From RGIG8597 sp045133795 (GTDB lineage: Bacteria; Spirochaetota; GWE2-31-10): a stretch of DNA of 10,043 bases. Below are positions 1 through 7,417 of this stretch, piece by piece. Both the position numbers and the translations under genes were made by a program. Position 1 is the first letter of the stretch. Every line of letters starts with the position of its first letter. Below the pieces are notes generated by a model, which did no database searches, was not told the origin of the DNA, and saw nothing but the letters and a program-made list of their open reading frames with translations. The stretch spans positions 1 to 10,043 of the forward strand of contig JBGUUT010000124.1 in NCBI GenBank assembly GCA_045133795.1, in the 5' to 3' direction.

Positions 1-1061
1 AAATAAAGGTTATTTTTATGAATTGCTTCTTCGTAAAAATCAGAAATAATCTCCTTTATTTCAACAGACCTCTTTCCCTTTATTAATTCAAGCTCTTCCG
101 ACGAATAATTTGATAAGCCTTGTGCTATTTTTTCGTCATTGCAATAAATACTTACAAGTGAACCGCGTCGGAACGCTCCACTGATACTTGTAATACCTGA
201 TGGTAATAAAGAAGATTTTTCTAAGGCTTTTTTTGCACCTTCATCTATATATATGCTTGATTCTTCGCTAGGTGAGAATGCAAGCCATTTTGTTCTTGCA
301 CTCAAATGAGATGACGGCATTATATAAGTACCGATTTCATCTCTGGTAATAACTTTTTGTAATGAGGTTTTAAAACCATTACCAATAAATACGCAAATAC
401 CGGCTTTGGCAGCTTTGTCTGCCGATGCTAATTTTTTCTTCATTCCGCCTGTAGTAAAAAGGGAAGTCTTGTCTGAAGCAAAAGATAATATTCCGTCATC
501 GATTTTGTCGATTTGCTTTATTAATTTTGCGTTAGAATCAGATTTAGGATCTCCATCGTACACGCCGTCGACATCAGTCAAAATTATTAATTGGTCGAAG
601 TCCAGCATTATAGAAATAAGAGACGATAAATGGTCATTATCACCAAGCTTTAATTCTTCAATATTTATTGTATCATTTTCATTGATTACCGGAATTGCTC
701 CGTAACCTAAAAGAGTTTTTATTGTATTTCGTAAATTCAAATAACGTTTACGATGATGAAAATCGTCTGCAGATAAAAGAACTTCACCCGGAATAAGATT
801 GTATTTTGCAAAAGTTTCCTGAAAACGTTTCATCAAAAAAATCTGACCGATAGAAGCACAAGACTGCAGTTGAGGTACTTCTTCCGGGCGACGTGAAAGA
901 CCTAAGGTTTTCATGCCATACATAACAGCTCCGGAAGTTACAATTACTACTTGATTACCGTTTTTTTTTAATATTTCGGCTTCTTTAGCGATTCGTTCTA
1001 CCACATCGATAGAGTTAGCAGGATTAATCAAGTTTGAACTAAGTTTTACTACGATATTCAT
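1..1061 (-). CDS. proB: Glutamate 5-kinase (3' end cut by window edge)
   Basis: Cytoplasmic enzyme that phosphorylates L-glutamate with ATP to gamma-glutamyl phosphate, the first step of proline synthesis. I translated 353 codons with no stop up to the edge. Residues 1-250 are the amino-acid-kinase domain: VVKLSSN (4-10), VTSGAV (41-46), INEND (126-130), GDND (140-143), TDVDGVYDGDP (162-172) and TTGGM (203-207). Residues about 265-353 match a C-terminal PUA domain (DEGAKKAL, SLLPSGI, GLSNYSS, and AIHKNN near the end). E. coli ProB is 367 residues, so only the last few are probably missing. The ATG at 1061 has AGGA seven bases upstream. It lies 28 bp after the DUF212 gene on the same strand, probably in one operon; proA may follow off the edge. 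Two motif glycines are replaced: KxG is KLS, and GTGGM is TTGGM. Family assignment is firm. Confidence 0.95.
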   Translation of the reverse strand, partial: MNIVVKLSSNLINPANSIDVVERIAKEAEILKKNGNQVVIVTSGAVMYGMKTLGLSRRPEEVPQLQSCASIGQIFLMKRFQETFAKYNLIPGEVLLSADDFHHRKRYLNLRNTIKTLLGYGAIPVINENDTINIEELKLGDNDHLSSLISIMLDFDQLIILTDVDGVYDGDPKSDSNAKLIKQIDKIDDGILSFASDKTSLFTTGGMKKKLASADKAAKAGICVFIGNGFKTSLQKVITRDEIGTYIMPSSHLSARTKWLAFSPSEESSIYIDEGAKKALEKSSLLPSGITSISGAFRRGSLVSIYCNDEKIAQGLSNYSSEELELIKGKRSVEIKEIISDFYEEAIHKNNLY

Positions 1062-1089
1062 CGTTAAATCCTAAATTTAATAAAAAATT

Positions 1090-1551
1090 TTAAAATAAAT
1101 ACAAACCTAATGACACTAAAAGTCCGATAAGCATTCCTACAAAACATTGAATTACCGTATGACCGCGTACTTCTTTTACTTTTTGAATTTTATCTGACTC
1201 AGGAAGTGTTGAAATAATTTGATTAATAGTATGTGCTTGGCGACCAGCAGATAAGCGAACTCCCGTTGCATCACGTATAGTCACAAAAGTAAAAATACAC
1301 GCAAACGCAAATATAGAAGATGTCAAACCATATTCAAACGCTGTTCCTACGGTTACTGCTGTTACCGTAGCCGTATGACTTGACGGCATTCCACCGGTTC
1401 CTACAAGAGCTCTTAAAACAAAATCTCTAGTTTTAAATTTCGTCCTCTTAGAAAGTTCAACTATAATTTTTATTAACTGGGCAATAAACCAACTTATTAT
1501 CGCAGCCATTAAACACTGATTTAACAGTAAAGTTTTGAGTAAATCTTTCAA
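1090..1551 (-). CDS. DUF212 / divergent PAP2 family membrane protein (YuiD-like)
   Basis: A 153-residue integral membrane protein of the DUF212 (divergent PAP2) family, related to acid phosphatase/vanadium haloperoxidase-like phosphatases; its substrate is unknown. The family signatures are visible in order: GGMPSSHTA (53-61), RDATGVR (93-99) and GHT (130-132). They correspond to the phosphatase motifs with their Ser-His, Arg and His residues. Hydrophobic segments lie at about 12-31, 72-92 and 134-152. The length is typical of the family. The start is TTG at 1551, supported by AAAAGG eight bases upstream; the first internal ATG (residue 15) would cut the first membrane segment. It lies 30 bp after the TPR gene and 28 bp before proB, so probably in one operon. 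A lipid phosphate phosphatase role is possible but not shown by the sequence. Confidence 0.88.
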   Translation of the reverse strand: MKDLLKTLLLNQCLMAAIISWFIAQLIKIIVELSKRTKFKTRDFVLRALVGTGGMPSSHTATVTAVTVGTAFEYGLTSSIFAFACIFTFVTIRDATGVRLSAGRQAHTINQIISTLPESDKIQKVKEVRGHTVIQCFVGMLIGLLVSLGLYLF

Positions 1552-1559
1552 AATAATTG

Positions 1560-1565
1560 CCTTTT
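1560..1565 (-). promoter_or_regulatory. Ribosome binding site deciding a TTG start
   Basis: AAAAGG on the minus strand, eight bases before TTG at 1551. It supports the non-ATG start of the DUF212 gene; no comparable site precedes the next in-frame ATG. Confidence 0.6.
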
Positions 1566-1581
1566 ATCTCTAATTTTTTTG

Positions 1582-2958
1582 TTAGACACTAATATTTTTG
1601 AGTATCTTTTGCAACTCATTTTTATCTATTAGTTCCAAAGGTCTTTCTTGAGCAAAGGCTATTGCTCGTTCAGAAAAACCGCCGGAAGAAATAACAAAAG
1701 CTTTAAAATATTCTTTTGATTTTATAAAATCTGCAATCTCACGAACTTGTCTTTCATCAATAGGGTCGCAACTTCTGTAAATTCGCATTATTTTTAATTT
1801 CTTTTTTAAATTTATCCAACCGTTATTGCTTTCACTTACAAGCATTTCGATACATCCGCCGTTATCAATAGAATTAAGTTCTTCTACATTATGCTCTTTT
1901 GCAATAGCAATCTTTTGACATATTTCTAAAAAATCTTCATTCGTAGCTGTCATAAAATCTTTCATGGAATCATCCAATGTAGAATCTTGATAAACAGCCA
2001 ATTTTTCTCCTACATTTTTAAATCCGGGCTTTATTGCTTGAATCATCTGCCATTGTTTTACTGCGTTATGAATATCACGTAAAGATTCGTAACTATCAGC
2101 AAGACAATAACGAAGATTTAAAACAAAATTTTGACTTTCACCGTTAAGATTATTTATAGCCCGCTCAAATTCTATAACAGCCAACTCATGTTTTCCGCCG
2201 GATGCATAAACCATACCGCGTTCGACAAGAGCTTTTACCTTAAAATCTTTATCACGAGTTGCTTTTTCTAAATTTGCAATAGCCGATTTACTGTTTCCTT
2301 CACTTTTATCAATAACACCCAAATAATAATAAATCTTAAAATCATTAGGATCTTCGACTCTCAGCAAAGAAAATAATTTTTTTGCATCCGCATATTTTTT
2401 AAAATCAAAATAAATTATTCCTAATTTATACAATGCAGGAACAAACTTTTTCTTTATTTTTAAAGCTTTCATATAATAAGCAGCAGCTTGTTGTTTATTT
2501 CCTTTGGAATCAAATAATTCTCCCATTTTAAAATAAACTTCGAAATTATGACCGTTCTTTTGAGAAAGGAGAGCATATTCTTTTAATGCTTCGTCGATTT
2601 TATTAGTCTTAGCATACAATTCTGCCATATGCATTCTCAGTTCATATTCACTGATATTTTTTGAAAAAACACCGGCTCTGTCTACAATTCGAAATTCTTC
2701 AAGAGCAAGCTCATTTTGATTATCATTTAAATAGGCAAGCCCCAAAAAATAATGAGCTTCTGAATTTTTTGAATCTTTCGCAATTATATCCTTACATAAT
2801 TTAACAGCACCTCTATAATTTCCGCTTCTGATATGATTATTAATCATATTCAATTTCATAGGAAGAGAAACATTTCTCATCTTAAAAAATACTACAGCAC
2901 AAATTACGAGTACGATTAATATTGCAATAAAAATAGACATAATTAATGAAAAAGACAT
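1582..2958 (-). CDS. Membrane-anchored TPR protein with degenerate Mrr-like C-terminal domain
   Basis: A 458-residue protein. Residues about 3-25 form one hydrophobic membrane segment followed by KMR, so the rest is probably cytoplasmic. Residues about 35-320 hold successive tetratricopeptide repeats (for example AHYFLGLAYLNDNQNELALE, ALYKLGIIYFDFKKYADAKK), a protein-binding scaffold. Residues about 335-455 resemble the Mrr-type restriction-endonuclease-like fold: VREIADFIKS, then AFVISSGGFSERAIAFA, then LELIDKNELQKIL. The region matching the catalytic Q-x-K reads MRIYR, so the lysine seems lost and nuclease activity is unlikely. I chose ATG 2958, which has GGAAGGA just upstream; the in-frame TTG at 2973 would place that site inside the gene. 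It is the first gene of the proB-side operon and diverges from argG. The partner and process are unknown. Confidence 0.85.
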   Translation of the reverse strand: MSFSLIMSIFIAILIVLVICAVVFFKMRNVSLPMKLNMINNHIRSGNYRGAVKLCKDIIAKDSKNSEAHYFLGLAYLNDNQNELALEEFRIVDRAGVFSKNISEYELRMHMAELYAKTNKIDEALKEYALLSQKNGHNFEVYFKMGELFDSKGNKQQAAAYYMKALKIKKKFVPALYKLGIIYFDFKKYADAKKLFSLLRVEDPNDFKIYYYLGVIDKSEGNSKSAIANLEKATRDKDFKVKALVERGMVYASGGKHELAVIEFERAINNLNGESQNFVLNLRYCLADSYESLRDIHNAVKQWQMIQAIKPGFKNVGEKLAVYQDSTLDDSMKDFMTATNEDFLEICQKIAIAKEHNVEELNSIDNGGCIEMLVSESNNGWINLKKKLKIMRIYRSCDPIDERQVREIADFIKSKEYFKAFVISSGGFSERAIAFAQERPLELIDKNELQKILKNISV

Positions 2959-2962
2959 AATT

Positions 2963-2969
2963 TCCTTCC
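2963..2969 (-). promoter_or_regulatory. Ribosome binding site deciding the start of the TPR-Mrr gene
   Basis: GGAAGGA on the minus strand, four bases before ATG 2958. It rules against the upstream in-frame TTG (2973) and is too far from the next ATG (2940). Confidence 0.7.
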
Positions 2970-3146
2970 GCAATTATAAAAACTTCAATTCGTATACTTT
3001 AGAAAGTGTCATTCTTTTACAACTTTTTGCATATACAAACAAGTATTAGATATAAAAGTTATCGAAATTAAATCTTTTAAAAAAAATATTTAATTTTATC
3101 TTTTTCATTTTTTACATTTATTCAATCTTTATAAATTACAGTATCG

Positions 3147-3174
3147 TTGACAAATGTTTGAGATTGATTATAAT
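3147..3174 (+). promoter_or_regulatory. Perfect-consensus sigma-70 promoter of argG
   Basis: TTGACA at 3147-3152 and TATAAT at 3169-3174, separated by 16 bp, match both consensus hexamers exactly. Transcription should start near 3181, giving a leader of about 35 nt that contains the argG ribosome site. I see no convincing ARG-box dyad over it. The 188 bp between 2959 and 3146 is AT-rich; I found no clear promoter there for the divergent TPR gene. Confidence 0.85.
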
Positions 3175-3201
3175 GCCTCCGATTTTTTTCTATAATTTTG
3201 T

Positions 3202-3208
3202 AAAGGAG
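3202..3208 (+). promoter_or_regulatory. Ribosome binding site deciding the argG start
   Basis: AAAGGAG eight bases before ATG 3217. The upstream in-frame TTG at 3211 is only two bases from it, too close to be used. Confidence 0.85.
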
Positions 3209-3216
3209 TTTTGTAT

Positions 3217-4422
3217 ATGGAAACAGTTAAAAAAGTTGCATTGGCATATTCCGGTGGACTTGATACATCAATCATTATTCCATGGTTAAAAGAAACTTAC
3301 AATTGTGAAGTTATTACAATTTGTACAGATGTAGGTCAGGAAGAAGAAACCGAAGGACTTGAAGAAAAAGCTTTAAAAACCGGAGCTAGTAAGTTTTATT
3401 TGGAAAATCTTCAAAAAGAATTAGTTGAAGATTGTATATTCCCTATGGCTATGATTGGAGCAAAATACGAAGGTCGTTATTTATTGGGAACTTCAATTGC
3501 TCGTCCTATTCAAGCTAAACGCCAAGTTGAAATCGCATTAAAAGAAGGTTGTGATGCATTGGCACACGGTTGTACTGGAAAAGGAAATGACCAAGTTCGT
3601 TTTGAGCTTACTTACAAAACTCTGGCACCTCAATTAAAAGTAATTGCACCTTGGAGAATTTGGGATTTGCAATCTCGTGAAGATTGTATTGAATATGCAA
3701 AAAAACATAACATCGATTTAGGTGGTATTTCTGAAAAGAAAATTTATTCAAGAGACAGAAATATTTGGCATATCAGCCATGAAGGCGGGGAGTTGGAAGA
3801 CTTAATAAACAGACCTAATGAAGAAATGTTTGTTTTGAGTAAATCTCCAAAGAACGCTCCAGATCAAGAAACATTTGTTACTATCGGATTCGAAAAAGGT
3901 ATTCCTGTTTCTATCGACGGTCAAAAAATGGACGGAGTTTCACTATTAAAATATTTAAATAAAATTGGTGGAGAAAACGGTATCGGTCGTGCTGACATTT
4001 TGGAAAATCGTCTTGTAGGTATGAAAAGCCACGGTGTTTACGAAACTCCGGGCGGAACTATTTTGTATGCAGCTTACGATGAGCTTCGTGAAATGGTATT
4101 GGAAAAAGATTCAATGTCACTTCTTGCCGATATGGGTAAAGTATACGCTAACATGGTTTATAACGGAAAATATTATACTCATTTGCGTATGGCTTTGGAA
4201 AACTTTGCTCGTGAAGTTATGCAATTTGCTACCGGAGAGGTTACTTTGGCATTGTATAAAGGAAATTGTATCGTTGCCGGAAAGAAATCTCCTTATTCAC
4301 TATACAGTGAAGAAATCGCTTCATTTACAACCGGTTCTCTTTACAGTCATAAAGATTCTGCCGGATTTATTAACTTGTTTGGTTTACAAATGGGTATTGA
4401 AGCAAAGATTCAAAAGAAATAA
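3217..4422 (+). CDS. argG: Argininosuccinate synthase
   Basis: Cytoplasmic ligase that joins citrulline and aspartate, using ATP, to form argininosuccinate, the penultimate step of arginine synthesis. The 401-residue length fits the family (about 400). The N-type ATP pyrophosphatase loop AYSGGLDTS is at 10-18, TDVGQEEE at 37-44, GTSIARP at 91-97 and AHGCTGKGNDQVRFE at 116-130. These are the nucleotide, citrulline and aspartate binding elements, and all look intact. The start is ATG 3217, set by AAAGGAG. It is transcribed alone from a perfect-consensus promoter and closed by a strong terminator, with opposite-strand genes on both sides. argH and other arginine genes are not in the window, so whether this supports full synthesis or citrulline recycling cannot be told. 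Identity is very sure. Confidence 0.98.
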   Translation: METVKKVALAYSGGLDTSIIIPWLKETYNCEVITICTDVGQEEETEGLEEKALKTGASKFYLENLQKELVEDCIFPMAMIGAKYEGRYLLGTSIARPIQAKRQVEIALKEGCDALAHGCTGKGNDQVRFELTYKTLAPQLKVIAPWRIWDLQSREDCIEYAKKHNIDLGGISEKKIYSRDRNIWHISHEGGELEDLINRPNEEMFVLSKSPKNAPDQETFVTIGFEKGIPVSIDGQKMDGVSLLKYLNKIGGENGIGRADILENRLVGMKSHGVYETPGGTILYAAYDELREMVLEKDSMSLLADMGKVYANMVYNGKYYTHLRMALENFAREVMQFATGEVTLALYKGNCIVAGKKSPYSLYSEEIASFTTGSLYSHKDSAGFINLFGLQMGIEAKIQKK

Positions 4423-4434
4423 TTATAGCTTACT

Positions 4435-4464
4435 AAAAACCGCTGTAAAAACAGCGGTTTTTTT
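4435..4464 (+). terminator. Intrinsic terminator of argG
   Basis: A perfect 10-bp stem (4437-4446 with 4451-4460, core ACCGCTGT/ACAGCGGT), extendable by two A-T pairs, has an AAAA loop and runs into a T tract to 4464. It begins 12 bp after the argG stop. The bases from 4465 to 4550 show no gene or clear signal. Confidence 0.93.
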
Positions 4465-4550
4465 ATGTCCTAAATAAGTGACAAACCTCTATATCGATTC
4501 ATTTCCATATATAAAACCAGACATTTACTTCGCACAAAAAGAAACCACGA

Positions 4551-4598
4551 TTAAATAAAAAAGCTTTTCCTATTATCAATAATAACAAGAAAAGCTTT
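4551..4598 (-). terminator. Intrinsic terminator of the five-gene minus-strand operon
   Basis: Inverted arms AAAGCTTTTC (4560-4569) and GAAAAGCTTT (4589-4598) form a 10-bp stem. The 19-nt loop itself contains a small TATTAT/ATAATA dyad. Read on the minus strand the stem is followed by a T-rich tail; on the plus strand there is no T tract. It lies 34 bp beyond the tatD stop and faces the argG terminator. Confidence 0.75.
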
Positions 4599-4632
4599 CT
4601 ATTAATGTATTACTAAAAAAGCACCAACCATT

Positions 4633-5397
4633 TCATTGAAAAAACATTTTATTGGCATTATTACTTGTTATTTCTTCAACTTCATTTACAGCAACTCCTA
4701 ATTCTTTCGATAGAAAATCTACCACATTAACAAGAAGTGCCGGTTCATTTCTCTTTCCTCGATAAGGAACAGGTGCAAGGTAAGGACAGTCAGTTTCTAA
4801 TACAACATTTTTTAATCCGATTTCATGCAATGTATATTTCAAATCCGATTTTTTAAATGTTACAACTCCGCCAATTCCAATCAAAAAACCTAAATCTTCA
4901 ACTTCTTTCGCCTGAACTACATTCCCTGTAAAACAATGAAAAACACCGCGAGTGTTATTTTTTCTGTAAGTTCTTAAGACTTCAATCATGGGCTCAAAAG
5001 CTTCTCTGCAATGAAGAATTAACGGTAAATCCAAAGAAGCCGCTAATTCTATATGAAAAATCAACGCTTTTTTCTGTTCTTCAAAACGAGTTTTATCCCA
5101 ATACAAATCCAACCCGGTTTCACCGACAGCACAATATTTCGATTCATTAATACGCATTTCCAACATTTTTAATTGACTCTGAAAATCTTCAGCCAAATCT
5201 TCCGGATGAACAGCCAAAGCCGGAAAACAAACCGTCGGAAATTCTTTACATAACTTAAGAATATTTACTGAATCTTCCGGTTTTGTCCCCGGAATAATCA
5301 TTTTTTCTACACCGCAATCTATCGCTCGCAGTATAACTTCCTTACGGTCATTATCAAAATCTTTACTGTATAAATGAGAATGTGTATCGATTATCAT
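4633..5397 (-). CDS. tatD: TatD family metal-dependent hydrolase / DNase
   Basis: A 254-residue cytoplasmic TIM-barrel metallohydrolase of the amidohydrolase superfamily. Characterised members are Mg-dependent 3'-5' exonucleases linked to DNA repair and nucleic-acid turnover. All metal ligands are visible: DTHSH (His6, His8), GETGLDLYW (Glu93), LILHCREA (His129), GVFHCFTG (His154) and ETDCPYLAP (Asp203), followed by the family's RGKRNEP (213-219). The length fits the family. The ATG at 5397 overlaps the stop of the preceding gene as ATGA, implying translational coupling. It is the last gene of the five-gene operon, with a terminator just beyond. TatD-type proteins (tatD, ycfH, yjjV) are hard to separate by sequence, so the symbol names the family only. 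Confidence 0.95.
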   Translation of the reverse strand: MIIDTHSHLYSKDFDNDRKEVILRAIDCGVEKMIIPGTKPEDSVNILKLCKEFPTVCFPALAVHPEDLAEDFQSQLKMLEMRINESKYCAVGETGLDLYWDKTRFEEQKKALIFHIELAASLDLPLILHCREAFEPMIEVLRTYRKNNTRGVFHCFTGNVVQAKEVEDLGFLIGIGGVVTFKKSDLKYTLHEIGLKNVVLETDCPYLAPVPYRGKRNEPALLVNVVDFLSKELGVAVNEVEEITSNNANKMFFQ

Positions 5398-5969
5398 TTT
5401 CGTCTACGTCCTACATTAAAAGAGAAGGTAAAATCCGAAAAAGTAGGGATTGTCCAAGTTGCGGTATAAGAACCTTCCGGAAGTTTCTGAAAATAAATAT
5501 CTTCCGAAAAAGATTCCATCGGCTCAAAGTTTAATTTAGTAATAATAATTTCTTTTTCTTTCGGAGAAAATTCTGCATCTACATCTTTACTGGCCAGTTT
5601 AAAATTAAGAACATAATTTTCTTTCAACTGTAAAGTTTCTCCGGTTCTGTTTTGTAAATGAATTCTGAAGGTCTGCAAGTACCCCATATCATAGTTTCGT
5701 CTTGTCATTGTTACTTTTATCCCGTCAAGCGTACATTCTTTATTCTTCATAAAATACGAAGATATCATTCCTCCGACCATTGTAATAACAATCAAGACAA
5801 TCATTAAAATAAGTTTGGAACGATTTTCTGCTGCAAAAATTGACGCATTTTTTTTAGGTGATGATATCGGAGCCATACGTAAACGTTCTTCACGACTGGA
5901 ATGCATTTTTACAATTTCTCCGTTTACTACAATTTCTTTCGGCGGTATAAAATCTGTTTTTTTCTTCAT
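5394..5969 (-). CDS. Single-pass membrane protein with C-terminal beta-sandwich-like domain, unknown function
   Basis: A 191-residue protein I do not recognise as a named family. Residues 1-50 are charged and polar (KKK, SSREERLR, SSPKK). Residues about 53-73 form one membrane helix followed by MKNKEC, so the N-terminus is probably inside and the C-terminus outside. Residues 80-187 alternate hydrophobic and polar residues like a beta-sandwich: FRIHLQNRTGETLQL, YVLNFKLAS, LPEGSYTATWTI. This loosely recalls the BsuPI/Ig-like fold, but only as inference. It ends in RRRK. AAGGA lies six bases before ATG 5969, inside the end of nnr (gap 2 bp), and its stop overlaps the tatD start. The tight packing supports a real gene. 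It may be a spirochaete-specific envelope protein. Confidence 0.8.
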   Translation of the reverse strand: MKKKTDFIPPKEIVVNGEIVKMHSSREERLRMAPISSPKKNASIFAAENRSKLILMIVLIVITMVGGMISSYFMKNKECTLDGIKVTMTRRNYDMGYLQTFRIHLQNRTGETLQLKENYVLNFKLASKDVDAEFSPKEKEIIITKLNFEPMESFSEDIYFQKLPEGSYTATWTIPTFSDFTFSFNVGRRRK

Positions 5970-5971
5970 AC

Positions 5972-7417
5972 TTAATCCTTAATAAAAGCTTCTGAATATG
6001 ATAATTCTAAAATTAAATCTTCCGGCAGATAAAAATTTCTATCCGCAAATTTCTTTAACTCATCATAAAAACGAATAACAGAAAAAGAAACTGCATTACA
6101 AAAATCTTCAAACTGCAATATATTCCCGGCAATATATCCGGCTAATAAATCACCGCTTCCTGCCTGTGCCGCAATACGCATCGGAAAATCAAAAATTTTC
6201 GAAGTTCCGTCAAACATAGCTAATATCATAAAAGAATCTTTCAGCAAAATATTGCAATTATATTGTTTTGCAATATCACATGTTTGTTCTATAGAAATTT
6301 CTGTTACATCAAAAAACTTCCTAAACTCGCCGCTGTGAGGCGTCAGCAGCGGAACTCTTACACAATTCATTAAGATATCTTTTGAAAAGACAGTAAAAAA
6401 TGAAGCATCAAAAATAAGTTGTCCCGGATAATTTTTTATAAAATCAATAATTCTCTTTTTTTCCTGTTCATTTAATGAACCAAGCCCCGGTCCTATAACT
6501 GCACATGAATAATGTCTATATAATGAAATATTTTCAATGACATCATAAACTGCTTCTTTTTTAACATTTGCAATATTCGGAAAATTTAATTCTCCCGTTA
6601 AAACCGCAACAATTCCGCATCCTGCAGCAAAAGCAGTTGAGGTACAATAAACCACGGCTCCGTTTTTTCCGGGACAGCCTCCTATAATCAAGCAACTGCC
6701 GCGTTTATATTTATGAACAAAATTATTTTTAATTGGATGATTTTCTTTTACACATCGCTCCAAACTACAAAGTGCGGCTTTTTTAATTTTATCAAAAGAA
6801 ATTTCAATATGACGAATCATTCCGCAATAAGAACGTGTTTTTGCATTATAAAAAATAGTTTTAGGATAGCCTATACTGTAAGTTACATCAGCCTTAATAA
6901 CATTCTCAGCCTCCGTTGTAAGTCCCGACGGAATATCAACAGCTAATAAGGTCGTATCTTCCAAAAAAGAGAGCCATTTTTTTGACAACGGAAAAGGACG
7001 TTGAGAATTAAATTTGTAACCGACACCAAAAAGACCGTCAATTACAAAATCAAAAAGAGAACAATCAGGTTCTTCCGTTATTTTTTTTATTTCTATTCCT
7101 AAATTTCTACAGACTTTCAGATGTTGCATAAATAAATCGCAGCCTTTATCATTTAATATATAGATTACGATTTTTGCTCCTGCAAAAAATAATTTTCTGG
7201 CAATACAAAGACTGTCAGCTCCGTTATTTCCGCTTCCGGCTAGAACTAAAATTTTAGAAGTTGATATTTCCGGAAAATCCGCACTCATTGCAGTAAATAC
7301 ACGTTCACTTGCTTCTTCCATTAAGGCAGCTTGCGGAATCCCAATATTCTCAATCGTACGTAAATCTATTTCTTGTATTTCTTCACATGATAAAATTGGC
7401 AAATTATTCACTAACAC
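5972..7417 (-). CDS. nnr: Bifunctional NAD(P)H-hydrate epimerase / ADP-dependent NAD(P)H-hydrate dehydratase
   Basis: Cytoplasmic metabolite-repair enzyme of 481 residues. The N-terminal YjeF_N domain (about 1-215) interconverts R and S hydrates of NAD(P)H; the C-terminal carbohydrate-kinase-like domain (about 230-475) dehydrates the S form using ADP or ATP. N-terminal motifs are GSGNNGADS (61-69; the usual form is GNNGGDG, with the Asp kept), DGLFGVG (127-133) and AVDIPSG (159-165, catalytic Asp161). C-terminal motifs are LIIGGCPGKNGA (243-254), VIGPGLG (307-313), LLTPHSGEF (357-365) and AGSGDLLAG (419-427, Asp423 as likely base). Length and fusion match E. coli Nnr. The start GTG 7417 overlaps the upstream gene by 14 nt; GTG 7411 is an alternative. 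The only ribosome-like site, GAGG, is 12 bases away, so translational coupling is likely. Confidence 0.93.
   Translation of the reverse strand: MLVNNLPILSCEEIQEIDLRTIENIGIPQAALMEEASERVFTAMSADFPEISTSKILVLAGSGNNGADSLCIARKLFFAGAKIVIYILNDKGCDLFMQHLKVCRNLGIEIKKITEEPDCSLFDFVIDGLFGVGYKFNSQRPFPLSKKWLSFLEDTTLLAVDIPSGLTTEAENVIKADVTYSIGYPKTIFYNAKTRSYCGMIRHIEISFDKIKKAALCSLERCVKENHPIKNNFVHKYKRGSCLIIGGCPGKNGAVVYCTSTAFAAGCGIVAVLTGELNFPNIANVKKEAVYDVIENISLYRHYSCAVIGPGLGSLNEQEKKRIIDFIKNYPGQLIFDASFFTVFSKDILMNCVRVPLLTPHSGEFRKFFDVTEISIEQTCDIAKQYNCNILLKDSFMILAMFDGTSKIFDFPMRIAAQAGSGDLLAGYIAGNILQFEDFCNAVSFSVIRFYDELKKFADRNFYLPEDLILELSYSEAFIKD

Noticed and set aside
406..705. A plus-strand frame of 99 codons.
   Set aside because: It lies wholly antisense to proB, whose motifs are unmistakable in this stretch; no ribosome site or family signal.
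2959..3146. Possible promoter or structured leader for the divergent TPR-Mrr operon.
   Set aside because: AT-rich hexamers abound, but I found no -35/-10 pair with good spacing and no stable hairpin, so nothing is called.
4034..4477. A plus-strand frame of 147 codons.
   Set aside because: It is a shadow frame over the argG 3' half and runs through the argG terminator; its composition is not protein-like.
6713..6946. Plus-strand frame antisense to nnr, and a similar one at 8807-9088 antisense to the TPR lipoprotein.
   Set aside because: Both are opposite well-supported genes, without ribosome sites or recognisable domains.
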